From: an uncultured Clostridia bacterium
GTDB taxonomy: Bacteria; Bacillota; Clostridia; Oscillospirales; Acutalibacteraceae
Direction of reading: 5' to 3'
DNA length: 13,478 nt
Assembly: GCA_937919155.1 (NCBI GenBank)
Contig: CALFPM010000119.1
Coordinates: forward strand, 1-13,478
Part shown: positions 5,870 through 12,990 of the stretch, piece by piece
How the letters are laid out: each line of letters starts with the position of its first letter
Position numbering within the stretch: the stretch's first letter is position 1
Translations under genes and position numbers: made by a program
The notes under the pieces: generated by a model
The model's input: the letters and a program-made list of their open reading frames with translations, nothing else
Databases searched by the model: none
What the model was told of the DNA's origin: nothing

Positions 5870-8800
5870 GCTTTCTTGCCATTTCGGCGGTTTTGAGTTC
5901 AAGAAGCTTTGAAACGCCCTTTTCCTGCATTGTTACGCCGTAAAGCATATCCGCTTCGTCCATTGTGCCTCGTCTGTGAGTGATAAGAATGAACTGAGTG
6001 CTGCCCGTCATTTCTCTTACATAGGATGCGTAACGGCTGACGTTGACATCGTCAAGCGCCGCCTCAACCTCGTCAAAGATACAGAAAGGAGCAGGAGTAA
6101 CCTTGAGAATTGCGAACAGAAGAGCAATAGCCGCAAGACCCTTTTCACCACCTGAAAGCAGGTCAATGTTCTGAACATTCTTGCCGGGGGGCTGAACCCT
6201 GATGTTGATTGCGCATTCAAGCACATCCTGAGGATCTTCAAGCACAAGCTCAGCCTTACCGCCGTCAAACAAATCTTTGAAGGTTTCGCCGAAGTGGTTG
6301 TTGATTCGTCTGAACTGTTCTCTGAAGCGTTCCGCCATTTTGCCTGTCAGTTCTTCAATCATCTTGATAAGCTCCTCGCGAGCCTTTTCGATGTCGCCGA
6401 TCTGACCGCTCATATATTCGTATCTTTCCGACACTTCCTTGTACTCCTCAACAGCGCCAACATTGACACTGCCCAGAGCACGGATTTTGTTCTTGATTTC
6501 CTGCAAGGTACGCTGAGCCTTGGGAATATCATCAAGCACGATGTTCATTTCCGTTGCTTCACGGAGTGAAAGCTGATATTCGTCATAAAGCTTATTCTGC
6601 GCGGTTTCAAGCTCTCTCTGCATTGAATCCCTGCGCTCTTCAAGTCTTGCAAGCTCGCCGCCCAGTTTTTCGCGCTCAGAAGTCATTTCGCGTTCTTTTG
6701 AGCGGAGATTTGTACTCTGACCCTCGCACTCGGTGCGTTTCTGAATAAGCTGCTCAATCTTTTCGCGGGTCTTGACAGACTGCTCACGCAGAGCTGTCGC
6801 CTGAGCCTCATAATCAGCAATGCGGGCAAGAATTTCCTCGTTCTCACGCTTGATTTCCGCAATTTCTTCGTTCAGTTTATCTGCGCGGCGGTTGAAGCTT
6901 TCTTTGCGCTCCATACAGCCTGCGATAATTTCGTTATCCGCCTCAATATCCTTGCAAAGTGCAACGATTTCAAGGTTGAGAGCATTCTGCACCTCTGCAG
7001 ATTCCTCGCGGAGTTTATCCAGAGATTCTCTTTTTTCATTAAGACCGCTGAGCTGAGCGTTCAGCGCCTCGCTCTCTGCGGTAACAGAATCAATATCTGC
7101 CTGCGCTCTCTTTGCGGTTGCCTCCGACTCTGCAATTCTTGCGGATGCACGCTCTTTTTCCGCTTCAAGTTCGTCAATATGACCTTTCGCGGCATTGTAT
7201 CTGTCCTTGACAAGATTCAGCGCGCTTTCTGCCCTGATTATATCCTCCTGAGCCTTGATAAGTTCAGCTTCGCTTGCATCAAGCTCTGCCTGAACAAGAG
7301 CAAGGTCCTCCGAAAGTGTCTTGAATGTACCTTCCTTTTCGGCAAGCTGCTTTTCAAGAACCGCAACCTTATCCTTAAGAGCATCAATTTCGGTTGCTCT
7401 GCTGAGGAAGCTTGAACCCGAGCCTCTTGAGCCGCCCGTCATTGAGCCGCCTGCGTTAAGCACCTGACCGTCAAGGGTAACAATCTTGAATCTGTATGAA
7501 TATTTCTTTGCCATGGCAATGCCGTTGTCAATGTTATCAACAACTGCCGTTCTGCCCAGAAGTGAGCCGATGATATCCGCATACTTGCCGTCATATTCAA
7601 GGAGCTTGTCTGCCATATCCACAAAGCCCTCGCATTTTTCAAGTCCGTTTTCGGTGAAAGGTCTTGACTTGACCGAGGTAAGAGGCAGGAAAGTTGCCCT
7701 GCCTGCGCGGTTGTCCTTAAGGAAATTAATAGCAACCTTAGCGGTGTTTTCGTTATCAGTAACTATGTTCTGAATTGCCGCGCCCAGTGCGGTTTCAACC
7801 GCAACGGCATATTCCGCAGGAGTTGTGATAAGCTGGGAAAGGGTGCCGTGAATTCCCCTGAGAGCACCTCTCTTTGCCTCTTTGATAACCTTCTGAACAC
7901 TGCCTGCATAGCCGTCAAGGTTCTTTTCAAGGTCATCAAGCATTTTGATTCTTGCATTTTTCTGATAAATGTCAAGATTTATGTTTTCCAGCTCTTTTCT
8001 GAGCTTTTCAACCTTTTCTGCCCTTGTGCCGATAATCATTCTGTATCCGTCAAGAGCATTTTCCTGCTCTGCGGCAACGGCATTAAGGCGGTCAAGCTCA
8101 AGCTGAGCCGCGGATTTTTCCTTTTCAAGAGCGGTCACTACTCCGCCTCTTGATTCAACGACTCCGTTAATTGCATTTATTCTTTCGCTCAGCTCGTGTT
8201 TCGCGGACTCTGCAGTTGATTTTTCAACTCGCAGGTCGGCAAGTCTGAGAGCAAGAGCGGTTATTTTTTCGTTGATTTCTCTTGATTTTTCACTGTTTTC
8301 GCTGTTCTGACCCATAAGCTCCGCAAGCTTTCTGAGTTCAGCCTCGAGAGCGGCCTTTTTCTCTGCAACGGCGGCTTCTTTTCCAGCAATATCCTGCTGA
8401 GCCTGCTCAATCTGAGCGTCAATTTCCGCTTTTGAAGCTTCACTGTCGCCCATATCGCCCGTGATACGCTCAACCGTCTGCTCATTATGCTCAATGGTGT
8501 TTCTTTCAACGGCAATTTTACCGTCAACAGCGGTTGCTTCCTCTTCGCTGTCGGAAACAAGCTGACGCAGACGCTCAATCTCAAGAGTGATTGACTGACC
8601 TTCGCTGATTGCCTTTTCAATCTGCTCAATAATTTCAACAAGAGCATTTTCCGTCTGCTCATACTGAGAAGCGGCAACGGAAAGCTTATGCTCCTGCTCA
8701 CGCAGACCGTTCTTCGATTTTTCTATTGTATGAAGCCACAGACCGATTTCAAGAGTTTTCTTTTCATCGGCAAGGGCAAGGAATTTCATAGCCTTTTCGC

Positions 8801-9137
8801 TCTGTGTTTTAAGGGGGCCGATTCTGCCCTCAAGCTCAGCAAGAATGTCGCGGAGTCTGACAAGGTTTTCCTCCGCCTGGTCAAGCCTGCGGTTGGCATC
8901 GGCTCTTCTGTAGCGGAAATGAGAAATACCTGCCGCTTCTTCAAGCATATCGCGGCGCTGAGTTGAGCGCGCGGAAACAAGGTCTGCAATTCTGCCCTGA
9001 CCGACCATCGAATAGCCGTCACGACCCAGACCCGTGTCCATAAACAGCTCGTGAATATCTCTCAGACGGCAGACTTCGCCGTTGATTTTATATTCACTTT
9101 CACCTGTGAGCTTGACTGAACCACCAAAACCTGCCAT
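5856..9137 (-). CDS. smc: Chromosome segregation ATPase SMC, lacking its N-terminus (fused to a phage start)
   Basis: SMC forms the ring of the bacterial condensin complex with ScpA and ScpB. In this 1093-residue frame SMC homology begins at about residue 11, in TGESEYKINGEVCRLRDIHE, and continues with FMDTGLGRDGYSMVGQGRI. Then come coiled coil (~90-400), a hinge (~410-560, ending GSMTGGS), returning coiled coil, the ABC signature LLSGGEK (993-999), Walker B FCIFDE (1018-1023) and the ITHRRGTM switch. Normal SMCs are ~1180-1190 aa. The missing ~105-110 residues include the Walker A motif (GPNGSGKS), so as written the protein could not bind ATP normally. The first ~10 residues and the ribosome binding site AAGGAG belong to a phage tape measure gene (see 9087-9137). 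Real gene, wrong start. Confidence 0.9.
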   Translation of the reverse strand: MAGFGGSVKLTGESEYKINGEVCRLRDIHELFMDTGLGRDGYSMVGQGRIADLVSARSTQRRDMLEEAAGISHFRYRRADANRRLDQAEENLVRLRDILAELEGRIGPLKTQSEKAMKFLALADEKKTLEIGLWLHTIEKSKNGLREQEHKLSVAASQYEQTENALVEIIEQIEKAISEGQSITLEIERLRQLVSDSEEEATAVDGKIAVERNTIEHNEQTVERITGDMGDSEASKAEIDAQIEQAQQDIAGKEAAVAEKKAALEAELRKLAELMGQNSENSEKSREINEKITALALRLADLRVEKSTAESAKHELSERINAINGVVESRGGVVTALEKEKSAAQLELDRLNAVAAEQENALDGYRMIIGTRAEKVEKLRKELENINLDIYQKNARIKMLDDLEKNLDGYAGSVQKVIKEAKRGALRGIHGTLSQLITTPAEYAVAVETALGAAIQNIVTDNENTAKVAINFLKDNRAGRATFLPLTSVKSRPFTENGLEKCEGFVDMADKLLEYDGKYADIIGSLLGRTAVVDNIDNGIAMAKKYSYRFKIVTLDGQVLNAGGSMTGGSRGSGSSFLSRATEIDALKDKVAVLEKQLAEKEGTFKTLSEDLALVQAELDASEAELIKAQEDIIRAESALNLVKDRYNAAKGHIDELEAEKERASARIAESEATAKRAQADIDSVTAESEALNAQLSGLNEKRESLDKLREESAEVQNALNLEIVALCKDIEADNEIIAGCMERKESFNRRADKLNEEIAEIKRENEEILARIADYEAQATALREQSVKTREKIEQLIQKRTECEGQSTNLRSKEREMTSEREKLGGELARLEERRDSMQRELETAQNKLYDEYQLSLREATEMNIVLDDIPKAQRTLQEIKNKIRALGSVNVGAVEEYKEVSERYEYMSGQIGDIEKAREELIKMIEELTGKMAERFREQFRRINNHFGETFKDLFDGGKAELVLEDPQDVLECAINIRVQPPGKNVQNIDLLSGGEKGLAAIALLFAILKVTPAPFCIFDEVEAALDDVNVSRYASYVREMTGSTQFILITHRRGTMDEADMLYGVTMQEKGVSKLLELKTAEMARKLGLE
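9087..9137 (-). pseudogene. N-terminal remnant of a phage tail tape measure protein
   Basis: The first 17 codons, MAGFGGSVKLTGESEYK, resemble the opening of clostridial phage tape measure proteins, where a short SVKLTGE-EYK segment is typically followed by an ALxxI helix. The position agrees: it is 10 bp after the stop of the G-T frameshift product, exactly where tape measure genes lie, and it has a good AAGGAG ribosome binding site. After TGESEYK the frame continues as SMC. Family assignment is from memory of the motif plus gene order. Confidence 0.65.
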
Positions 9138-9147
9138 TTATCTCTCC

Positions 9148-9381
9148 TTAGAACCACTCTGCGTCTTGTTCTGCTTTAATCTTTGCCTCAGAATATGTCA
9201 CATTTGCCTTTCTGAGCCTCATTTCCAAATCCCATGTTACTTTATAGTGCTCATATAACCTGTTAAACATATTTAAAGTCATGCGCCCTGTCTCTTTAAA
9301 AGAAAGACCAAGCTTTGTCTTTCCAATAAAATAAAACCAAGAAAAGTCAATGACAGGATCAATCTCATCTTGGATTATTCG
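9148..9381 (-). CDS. Tail assembly chaperone T extension, made by -1 frameshift
   Basis: This frame has no start of its own. It is entered from the G gene by a -1 shift on A-AAA-AAC (9387-9381), giving a G-T fusion of about 219 residues. The T part has 77 residues, from RIIQDEIDPVIDFSWFYFIG to AEQDAEWF, rich in charged and aromatic residues, and ends 10 bp before the tape measure start. In siphoviruses G-T bridges the tape measure and tail tube proteins during tail assembly and is absent from the finished virion. The 0-frame stop is only 3 bases past the slippery site, so the overlap is minimal. Confidence 0.8.
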   Translation of the reverse strand, partial: RIIQDEIDPVIDFSWFYFIGKTKLGLSFKETGRMTLNMFNRLYEHYKVTWDLEMRLRKANVTYSEAKIKAEQDAEWF

Positions 9382-9387
9382 TTTTTT
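9337..9387 (-). promoter_or_regulatory. Programmed -1 frameshift signal
   Basis: The heptamer A-AAA-AAC (9387-9381) is in the correct 0-frame phasing (GAA AAA AAC) for a tandem -1 slip. Seven bases later a 6-bp stem is possible between CCAAGA (9373-9368) and TCTTGG (9342-9337), with a 25-nt loop. That spacing is typical of stimulatory structures. The heptamer is certain; the stem is tentative. Confidence 0.75.
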
Positions 9388-9806
9388 TCATCACTCTTTG
9401 CGCTGTTTATAACTGTCTCATTTAGCTTTTCTGTGGCATTTGATAAACCAATCTCAGAAATAAGCCTCCCCACCTGCTTTAATGTAAAAGGCTTTATATC
9501 TGTACCATTTTCCTCATTATCCATGTCAATGCCCTCATTGAGCATTTCCGTAAACCCAAATATTACTGCTTTTGCGTTTGGCTCTGTTGTATACTTGGCT
9601 TTATCCTTATCTTTAAGTAAATCCCAACCATCAAGAGAGCCTTTTTCTTTTGCGTATTGTTCTTTGGCAAAATGTGTTCCGTCTGTAAGCTCTCCCCATT
9701 CATCAAGAGAGCCATATTTTTCTTGTATCGTTTCCATGACATTTAGATTAAATACAAGCTTGTAATCTTTGCCTTTATATTGGACTTTTCCATTAAAATC
9801 TTTCAT
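9375..9806 (-). CDS. Phage tail assembly chaperone G
   Basis: The 143-residue protein begins MKDFNGKVQYKGKDYKLVFN, followed by VMETIQEKYGSLDEWGEL, a pattern typical of siphovirus tail assembly chaperones located between the major tail and tape measure genes. The chosen ATG (9804-9806) has GGAGG 8 nt upstream. An in-frame TTG five codons earlier lies on the ribosome binding site and is not used. The C-terminus (SAKSDEKNE) carries the slippery sequence that feeds the T frame. Most ribosomes make G; a minority would make G-T. Confidence 0.82.
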   Translation of the reverse strand: MKDFNGKVQYKGKDYKLVFNLNVMETIQEKYGSLDEWGELTDGTHFAKEQYAKEKGSLDGWDLLKDKDKAKYTTEPNAKAVIFGFTEMLNEGIDMDNEENGTDIKPFTLKQVGRLISEIGLSNATEKLNETVINSAKSDEKNE

Positions 9807-9819
9807 CTCATTCTCCTCC

Positions 9820-9853
9820 AATAAATAAAGGAGCGGTCTTTTTTACCGCTCCC
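9820..9853 (-). terminator. Terminator-like hairpin between major tail and chaperone genes
   Basis: On the minus strand GGAGCGGT (9852-9845) pairs perfectly with ACCGCTCC (9837-9830) around a 7-nt loop, followed by TTTATTTATT. It begins 17 bp after the major tail protein stop. Probably a leaky terminator that lowers expression of everything downstream relative to the abundant tail tube protein. Confidence 0.8.
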
Positions 9854-9869
9854 ATCTGCCTGTATTTAA

Positions 9870-10646
9870 TTAAATCGCCTCATAAACAGCATACAAAGTT
9901 ATATTAGCTGTTGGTGTATAAGGACTTGTTACGTCTGGAGTAACTGCGCTAGATGTTGTTGCCCATCCTGCAAACTGTTTATTTTCTGGTGGCGTTATTC
10001 CTGTACCATCAGAAAGAGTCACAGACTGACCATCTGCAACTGTAACTGGAGCAACTGTTCCTGTTCCACCATTAACATCATAAGTAACAGTGAACTGAGC
10101 TGTGAAAAAGCTCTCAAGATAGCTCTGTGCATCATCAAATGAATCAAAAGTTTTGGATGCAGACCAATCACCATTTGCAAGTGATGCAACCTGCCCCTCA
10201 ATCTCTGATGTGCCAAATTCAAGAGATTCACCCTTTGTGTCATTTTCCTGTGATGGCTCTGAGAACTTAACTTTTTTGAGAAATTCAACTTTATACTTGT
10301 AAACACCGCCTACCATCTTTGTGATGATCCGACCAAGTCCAACATAAGGAGCGGTATCTGTTGAACTTCTAATGATTTCACCCTCTGCATCTATCTCATG
10401 TCCAAGCAGAATTGCAAGCATTGCATCATTCTCATCATCAACACCGATTGTCACAGTTCCACTCTGGAAAGATGTGTCTGACTCTGCAATTGCATCATCT
10501 GCATAGAGCTTTGCATCATTATTGGAAATGTCAACCTTGCAAGAAATCGCTTTAGCAGGTTTCTGAGCCACACCATAAGATGCACCGCCATCTGTCTCCT
10601 CTGTTAAAATACCAAAGAGAAAATTTTTAAGTCCGATTTTTGCCAT
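9870..10646 (-). CDS. Phage major tail (tube) protein with C-terminal repeat domain
   Basis: The 258-residue product starts MAKIGLKNFLFGILTEE, the opening of the phi13-type siphovirus major tail proteins. The ATG at 10644-10646 has GGAGGAGG upstream, embedded in the end of the preceding gene; the ten open codons further upstream are not expected to be translated. Residues 1-180 form the tube domain (DDAIAESDTSFQSGTVTIGV, KKVKFSEPSQ). Residues 185-258 (FTVTYDVNGGTGTVAPVTV, FAGWATT, ITLYAVYEAI) match the Listeria-Bacteroides/InlB B-type beta repeat, an add-on that should project from the tail surface. It sits between the tail terminator candidate and chaperone G, as expected. Confidence 0.88.
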   Translation of the reverse strand: MAKIGLKNFLFGILTEETDGGASYGVAQKPAKAISCKVDISNNDAKLYADDAIAESDTSFQSGTVTIGVDDENDAMLAILLGHEIDAEGEIIRSSTDTAPYVGLGRIITKMVGGVYKYKVEFLKKVKFSEPSQENDTKGESLEFGTSEIEGQVASLANGDWSASKTFDSFDDAQSYLESFFTAQFTVTYDVNGGTGTVAPVTVADGQSVTLSDGTGITPPENKQFAGWATTSSAVTPDVTSPYTPTANITLYAVYEAI

Positions 10647-10647
10647 T

Positions 10648-11001
10648 TTAGTTTTCCTCCTCCCTAAAAATCGCAAAATTCAATGTTTTGTGATAATATC
10701 CTGTGTCTGGCTCAAAAAAATCCATGCTTGTTCTTGATGGTTGCCAAACAAAATCATTCTCTTTTAAAATCTGTTTAATACTTTCAACGATTGCAAGATA
10801 ATTGCCTTTTGAATAAACATCAAAATCATAATAATCAACATAGCCAATAAGCTCATCATCTCCAGATAGTGAGCTTGTTGCATCCTGTTGCATATATACA
10901 ACATATGGCTCACCATGCCCTTCATAATACATATAGGAGACAGGTATTTCTGTGCCATCCACAGTAAAATTTGAAAATATAGACTCAATCAGTTCATTCA
11001 T
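10648..11001 (-). CDS. Phage tail terminator/completion protein candidate
   Basis: The 117-residue protein begins MNELIESIFSNFTVDGTEIP, with a later LIGYVDYYDFDVYSKGNY segment and a C-terminal FEPDTGYYHKTLNFAIFRE. Size, position between the gp10-like gene and the major tail gene, and the alternating aromatic beta pattern fit siphovirus tail terminators, which cap the tube and join it to the head. I assign it mainly by gene order. The ATG at 10999-11001 has GGAGG 8 nt upstream and overlaps the previous stop by 8 nt; a TTG one codon earlier is less likely. Confidence 0.65.
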   Translation of the reverse strand: MNELIESIFSNFTVDGTEIPVSYMYYEGHGEPYVVYMQQDATSSLSGDDELIGYVDYYDFDVYSKGNYLAIVESIKQILKENDFVWQPSRTSMDFFEPDTGYYHKTLNFAIFREEEN

Positions 11002-11422
11002 CAAGCAATCCTCCGCTTGCTCTTTTCTGCGCTTTCAACATTGCCTGTTCAATCTCACTCTTTTTGAAAGATTTTCTCATAAAAGGATGCTTTGGAAATG
11101 GTGAATTACTCCTCCCATACTCAAATACATTTGCAACAAGTGGAGCAGGAACAGTTTTTCCATCCTCATTTTCAAAATAACCAAAAAAACCAACCTTTGT
11201 ATTTATGCCATCATCAGATGGTGTCTTGTAGGTTTTTGTTAGTTTTAAGCACTGCATCATTTTTGAGTTTCTTATGGACTTTGGCACACTTGACTCAATG
11301 TTTTTAAGAACAACCTCTGCACCTGCCTTTGTCATCTCTCCAAAGATTTCATCACAGTTATTACTTATTTTTTGAATGTCTTTAATGATGTCATTTGGCA
11401 GTTCCAGATTAATCTTTGCCAT
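10994..11422 (-). CDS. HK97 gp10-like phage protein
   Basis: The 142-residue protein shows the family's late motif: PAPLVANVFEYGRSNSPFPK followed by HPFMRKSF, near-identical in layout to HK97 gp10-type proteins. These are annotated as head-tail or minor tail proteins needed for joining. The N-terminal half is a charged helix (IIKDIQKISNNCDEIFGEMT). Its ATG shares one base with the stop of the head closure gene (TGATG), with GGAGG about 10 nt upstream. Confidence 0.82.
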   Translation of the reverse strand: MAKINLELPNDIIKDIQKISNNCDEIFGEMTKAGAEVVLKNIESSVPKSIRNSKMMQCLKLTKTYKTPSDDGINTKVGFFGYFENEDGKTVPAPLVANVFEYGRSNSPFPKHPFMRKSFKKSEIEQAMLKAQKRASGGLLDE

Positions 11423-11757
11423 CAGTGTGTGACCTCCTTACACTGCAACTCAAGCTCAATGCAATCCTCATCAACGTTGTTGATATATTCAATGGTGTAG
11501 GTCTTATCTTTAAACTTTATGTACATATCTCTGTTGATCTTGGTTATAGGCTTTCTAATCGTAAAATTTGTAAAAGCCTTTTCAAAGTCAGTATTGTTTT
11601 TAATCAGAGTCATGCCCCTTGTAGTCTTTACATGAGCATAAGTCTGCAAAACAAGAGTCTCCTCTTTGTGCTGAAATCCTGCACTATCCTTGACAATTGT
11701 TGTCTCAAATATGCTTATTCTTTTGTTGTATTTTCCTGCGTTTATGCGATATGTCAT
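11422..11757 (-). CDS. Phage head closure (head-tail joining) protein
   Basis: The 111-residue protein opens MTYRINAGKYNKRISIFETT and continues KDSAGFQHKEETLVLQTYAH-VKTTRG, then FTIRKP and DMYIKFKDKTYTIEYINNVD. This is the small beta-barrel pattern of the SPP1 gp16/HK97 joining family: a start of the G-x-x-x-x-R-I type, then a K-x-YTI segment near the end. It would close the connector below the portal and contact the tail. The ATG overlaps the preceding stop as ATGA. Confidence 0.82.
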   Translation of the reverse strand: MTYRINAGKYNKRISIFETTIVKDSAGFQHKEETLVLQTYAHVKTTRGMTLIKNNTDFEKAFTNFTIRKPITKINRDMYIKFKDKTYTIEYINNVDEDCIELELQCKEVTH

Positions 11758-12056
11758 AATAAATTCACCGAATGCAACCCAAGAATGGACTCAACAACCT
11801 TGTTTGTGTTTGTGGTATCAACATAAAGTGCTCTGTTATCCCACATATCCTGCACCAAAATAAAAACAACAATGATAACATCTTTCATTGTGTCAAGCTT
11901 TGTAAGAGTCTGCCCTGTGTACTTTGAAACATAATCTTTTGCAACATTTAAAAGCGTTGAAAGAGTTGTAAGATCATCCTCCGTAGCCTCGCATATCCTC
12001 AAATAATCTGCAAGGTCATTTGGAGTGATCTGACTTATAGCTGTTATTTCATTCAA
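11754..12056 (-). CDS. Phage head-tail connector (gp6-like adaptor)
   Basis: The 100-residue, mostly helical protein (ANDLADYLRI-type first helix, LLNVAKDYVSKYTGQTL, VIIVVFILVQDMWDNRALYV) matches the gp6/gp15 adaptor family that binds the portal ring. The KYTGQTL and QDMWDNR motifs are characteristic. The start appears to be TTG (12054-12056): GGAGGG lies 8 nt upstream and no ATG exists in frame before KDVII, which would cut the first three helices. It overlaps the head closure gene by 4 bases. Confidence 0.8.
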   Translation of the reverse strand: MNEITAISQITPNDLADYLRICEATEDDLTTLSTLLNVAKDYVSKYTGQTLTKLDTMKDVIIVVFILVQDMWDNRALYVDTTNTNKVVESILGLHSVNLL

Positions 12057-12101
12057 TTTGTTGCCCTCCTATTTGGAGTCATGCCTAAACAACAACATTT
12101 G

Positions 12102-12728
12102 TTAAGTTTCTGGCTCAAGTGTGAGTCCAGAGATTGTAAAGCTCTGTTTTTCTGAGATGTTGCCCTTTGTTGCAACAACCTCAATTGACTGAGTATCAAC
12201 ATCAGCAATTTTTAAAACAATCATGCCATCACTATCAAGAGTCACAGGATGACCAACTGTTCCGTTGATAAGCTCAACAGTAATGCTTGCACCTGCAAGA
12301 GCTGTTACTTTAAGAGCAAGATAATTTCCGCTCTGCTCTGATACATCCCCAGAAAAACCTGTGTAGTCTGTTACATATTTAAGTGTTCCAGAGATTGCAT
12401 TATTTGTAATTTCAATATCCTCCTGCAAATCATCTGGAATAAGTCCTAACAGGTCAACATCACCTGTAACAGCAACAACACTCATCTCAAGAGATGGCTC
12501 AACATTAACAGATGCAGTTGCATACTGTGTGACCTCATATGTTCCATTTGCATCAATAGAGATTGTGCCCTCTGGAACAAGTGGAGTATATTCAACAGCA
12601 AATCCGTCTGTAATAAGCTGACCACCAAGAGTGTTATCAACTGTTGCAACAGAGCCAAATGCAAATGATGTTAGCTTTCCTGTATCTGTATTACGCAATG
12701 TAAATGCTTTAAGCGTCTTTATTACCAT
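12102..12728 (-). CDS. Putative virion decoration protein with Ig-like C-terminal region
   Basis: The 208-residue protein has three parts. Residues 1-50 (LKAFTLRNTDTGKLTSFAFG) resemble the short domain of the preceding gene. Residues ~52-78 contain the phage surface motif GTISIDANGTYEVTQYATAS, known from many clostridial phage structural proteins. The rest (TLKYVTDYTGFSGDVSEQ, NYLALKVTALAGASITVELI, then QSFTISGLTL) is a Ser/Thr-rich beta sandwich. Such proteins downstream of capsid genes are usually head fibres or decorations. It overlaps the upstream gene by 20 bases, and AAAGGGGA precedes the ATG. The exact role is inferred from position. Confidence 0.65.
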   Translation of the reverse strand: MVIKTLKAFTLRNTDTGKLTSFAFGSVATVDNTLGGQLITDGFAVEYTPLVPEGTISIDANGTYEVTQYATASVNVEPSLEMSVVAVTGDVDLLGLIPDDLQEDIEITNNAISGTLKYVTDYTGFSGDVSEQSGNYLALKVTALAGASITVELINGTVGHPVTLDSDGMIVLKIADVDTQSIEVVATKGNISEKQSFTISGLTLEPET

Positions 12729-12969
12729 CTGACTTTTTCCCCTTTCTCTTAGTTTTTGGCTTTTCCGCTTTTATTTCTTCTTTGGCTTTTTCCTCTGGCT
12801 CTTTAATTTCCTTTGGCTTTTTTGCCTCTTTTTTTTCATTATCAAGCGGATAAATATAACCTGCATCTAAAAGGTCATTAGCAAGGGATGAGTCAGAGAT
12901 TTCTCTGACATCACCCATTGCCATTGACATACTCAAACAAGAGAAAGAGATTAATGCTTTGTATTGCAT
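12709..12969 (-). CDS. Small phage protein with highly charged tail
   Basis: The 86-residue product has an N-terminal fold (MQYKALISFSCLSMSMAMGD, then VREISDSSLANDLLDAGYI) that recurs in small proteins directly after phage capsid genes, and a 40-residue tail almost entirely of K, E, P and A, probably disordered. GAGGAGG lies about 11 nt before the ATG, 21 bp after the capsid stop. The function is unknown; it may be a decoration or capsid-associated factor. Confidence 0.7.
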   Translation of the reverse strand: MQYKALISFSCLSMSMAMGDVREISDSSLANDLLDAGYIYPLDNEKKEAKKPKEIKEPEEKAKEEIKAEKPKTKRKGKKSDGNKDA

Positions 12970-12990
12970 AATCTCAAGACCTCCTCTTTA

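Noticed and set aside
5856..9137. SMC with a genuinely divergent N-terminus, or a phage-encoded SMC
   Set aside because: The missing part contains the essential Walker A motif, and what replaces it fits a tape measure start with its own ribosome binding site. GC and codon style change at the same point.
9370..9765. 131-codon open frame on the plus strand
   Set aside because: It is antisense to the tail chaperone gene, has no ribosome binding site, and its hydrophobic Ser/Phe-rich product is what the complement of a Lys/Glu-rich gene gives.
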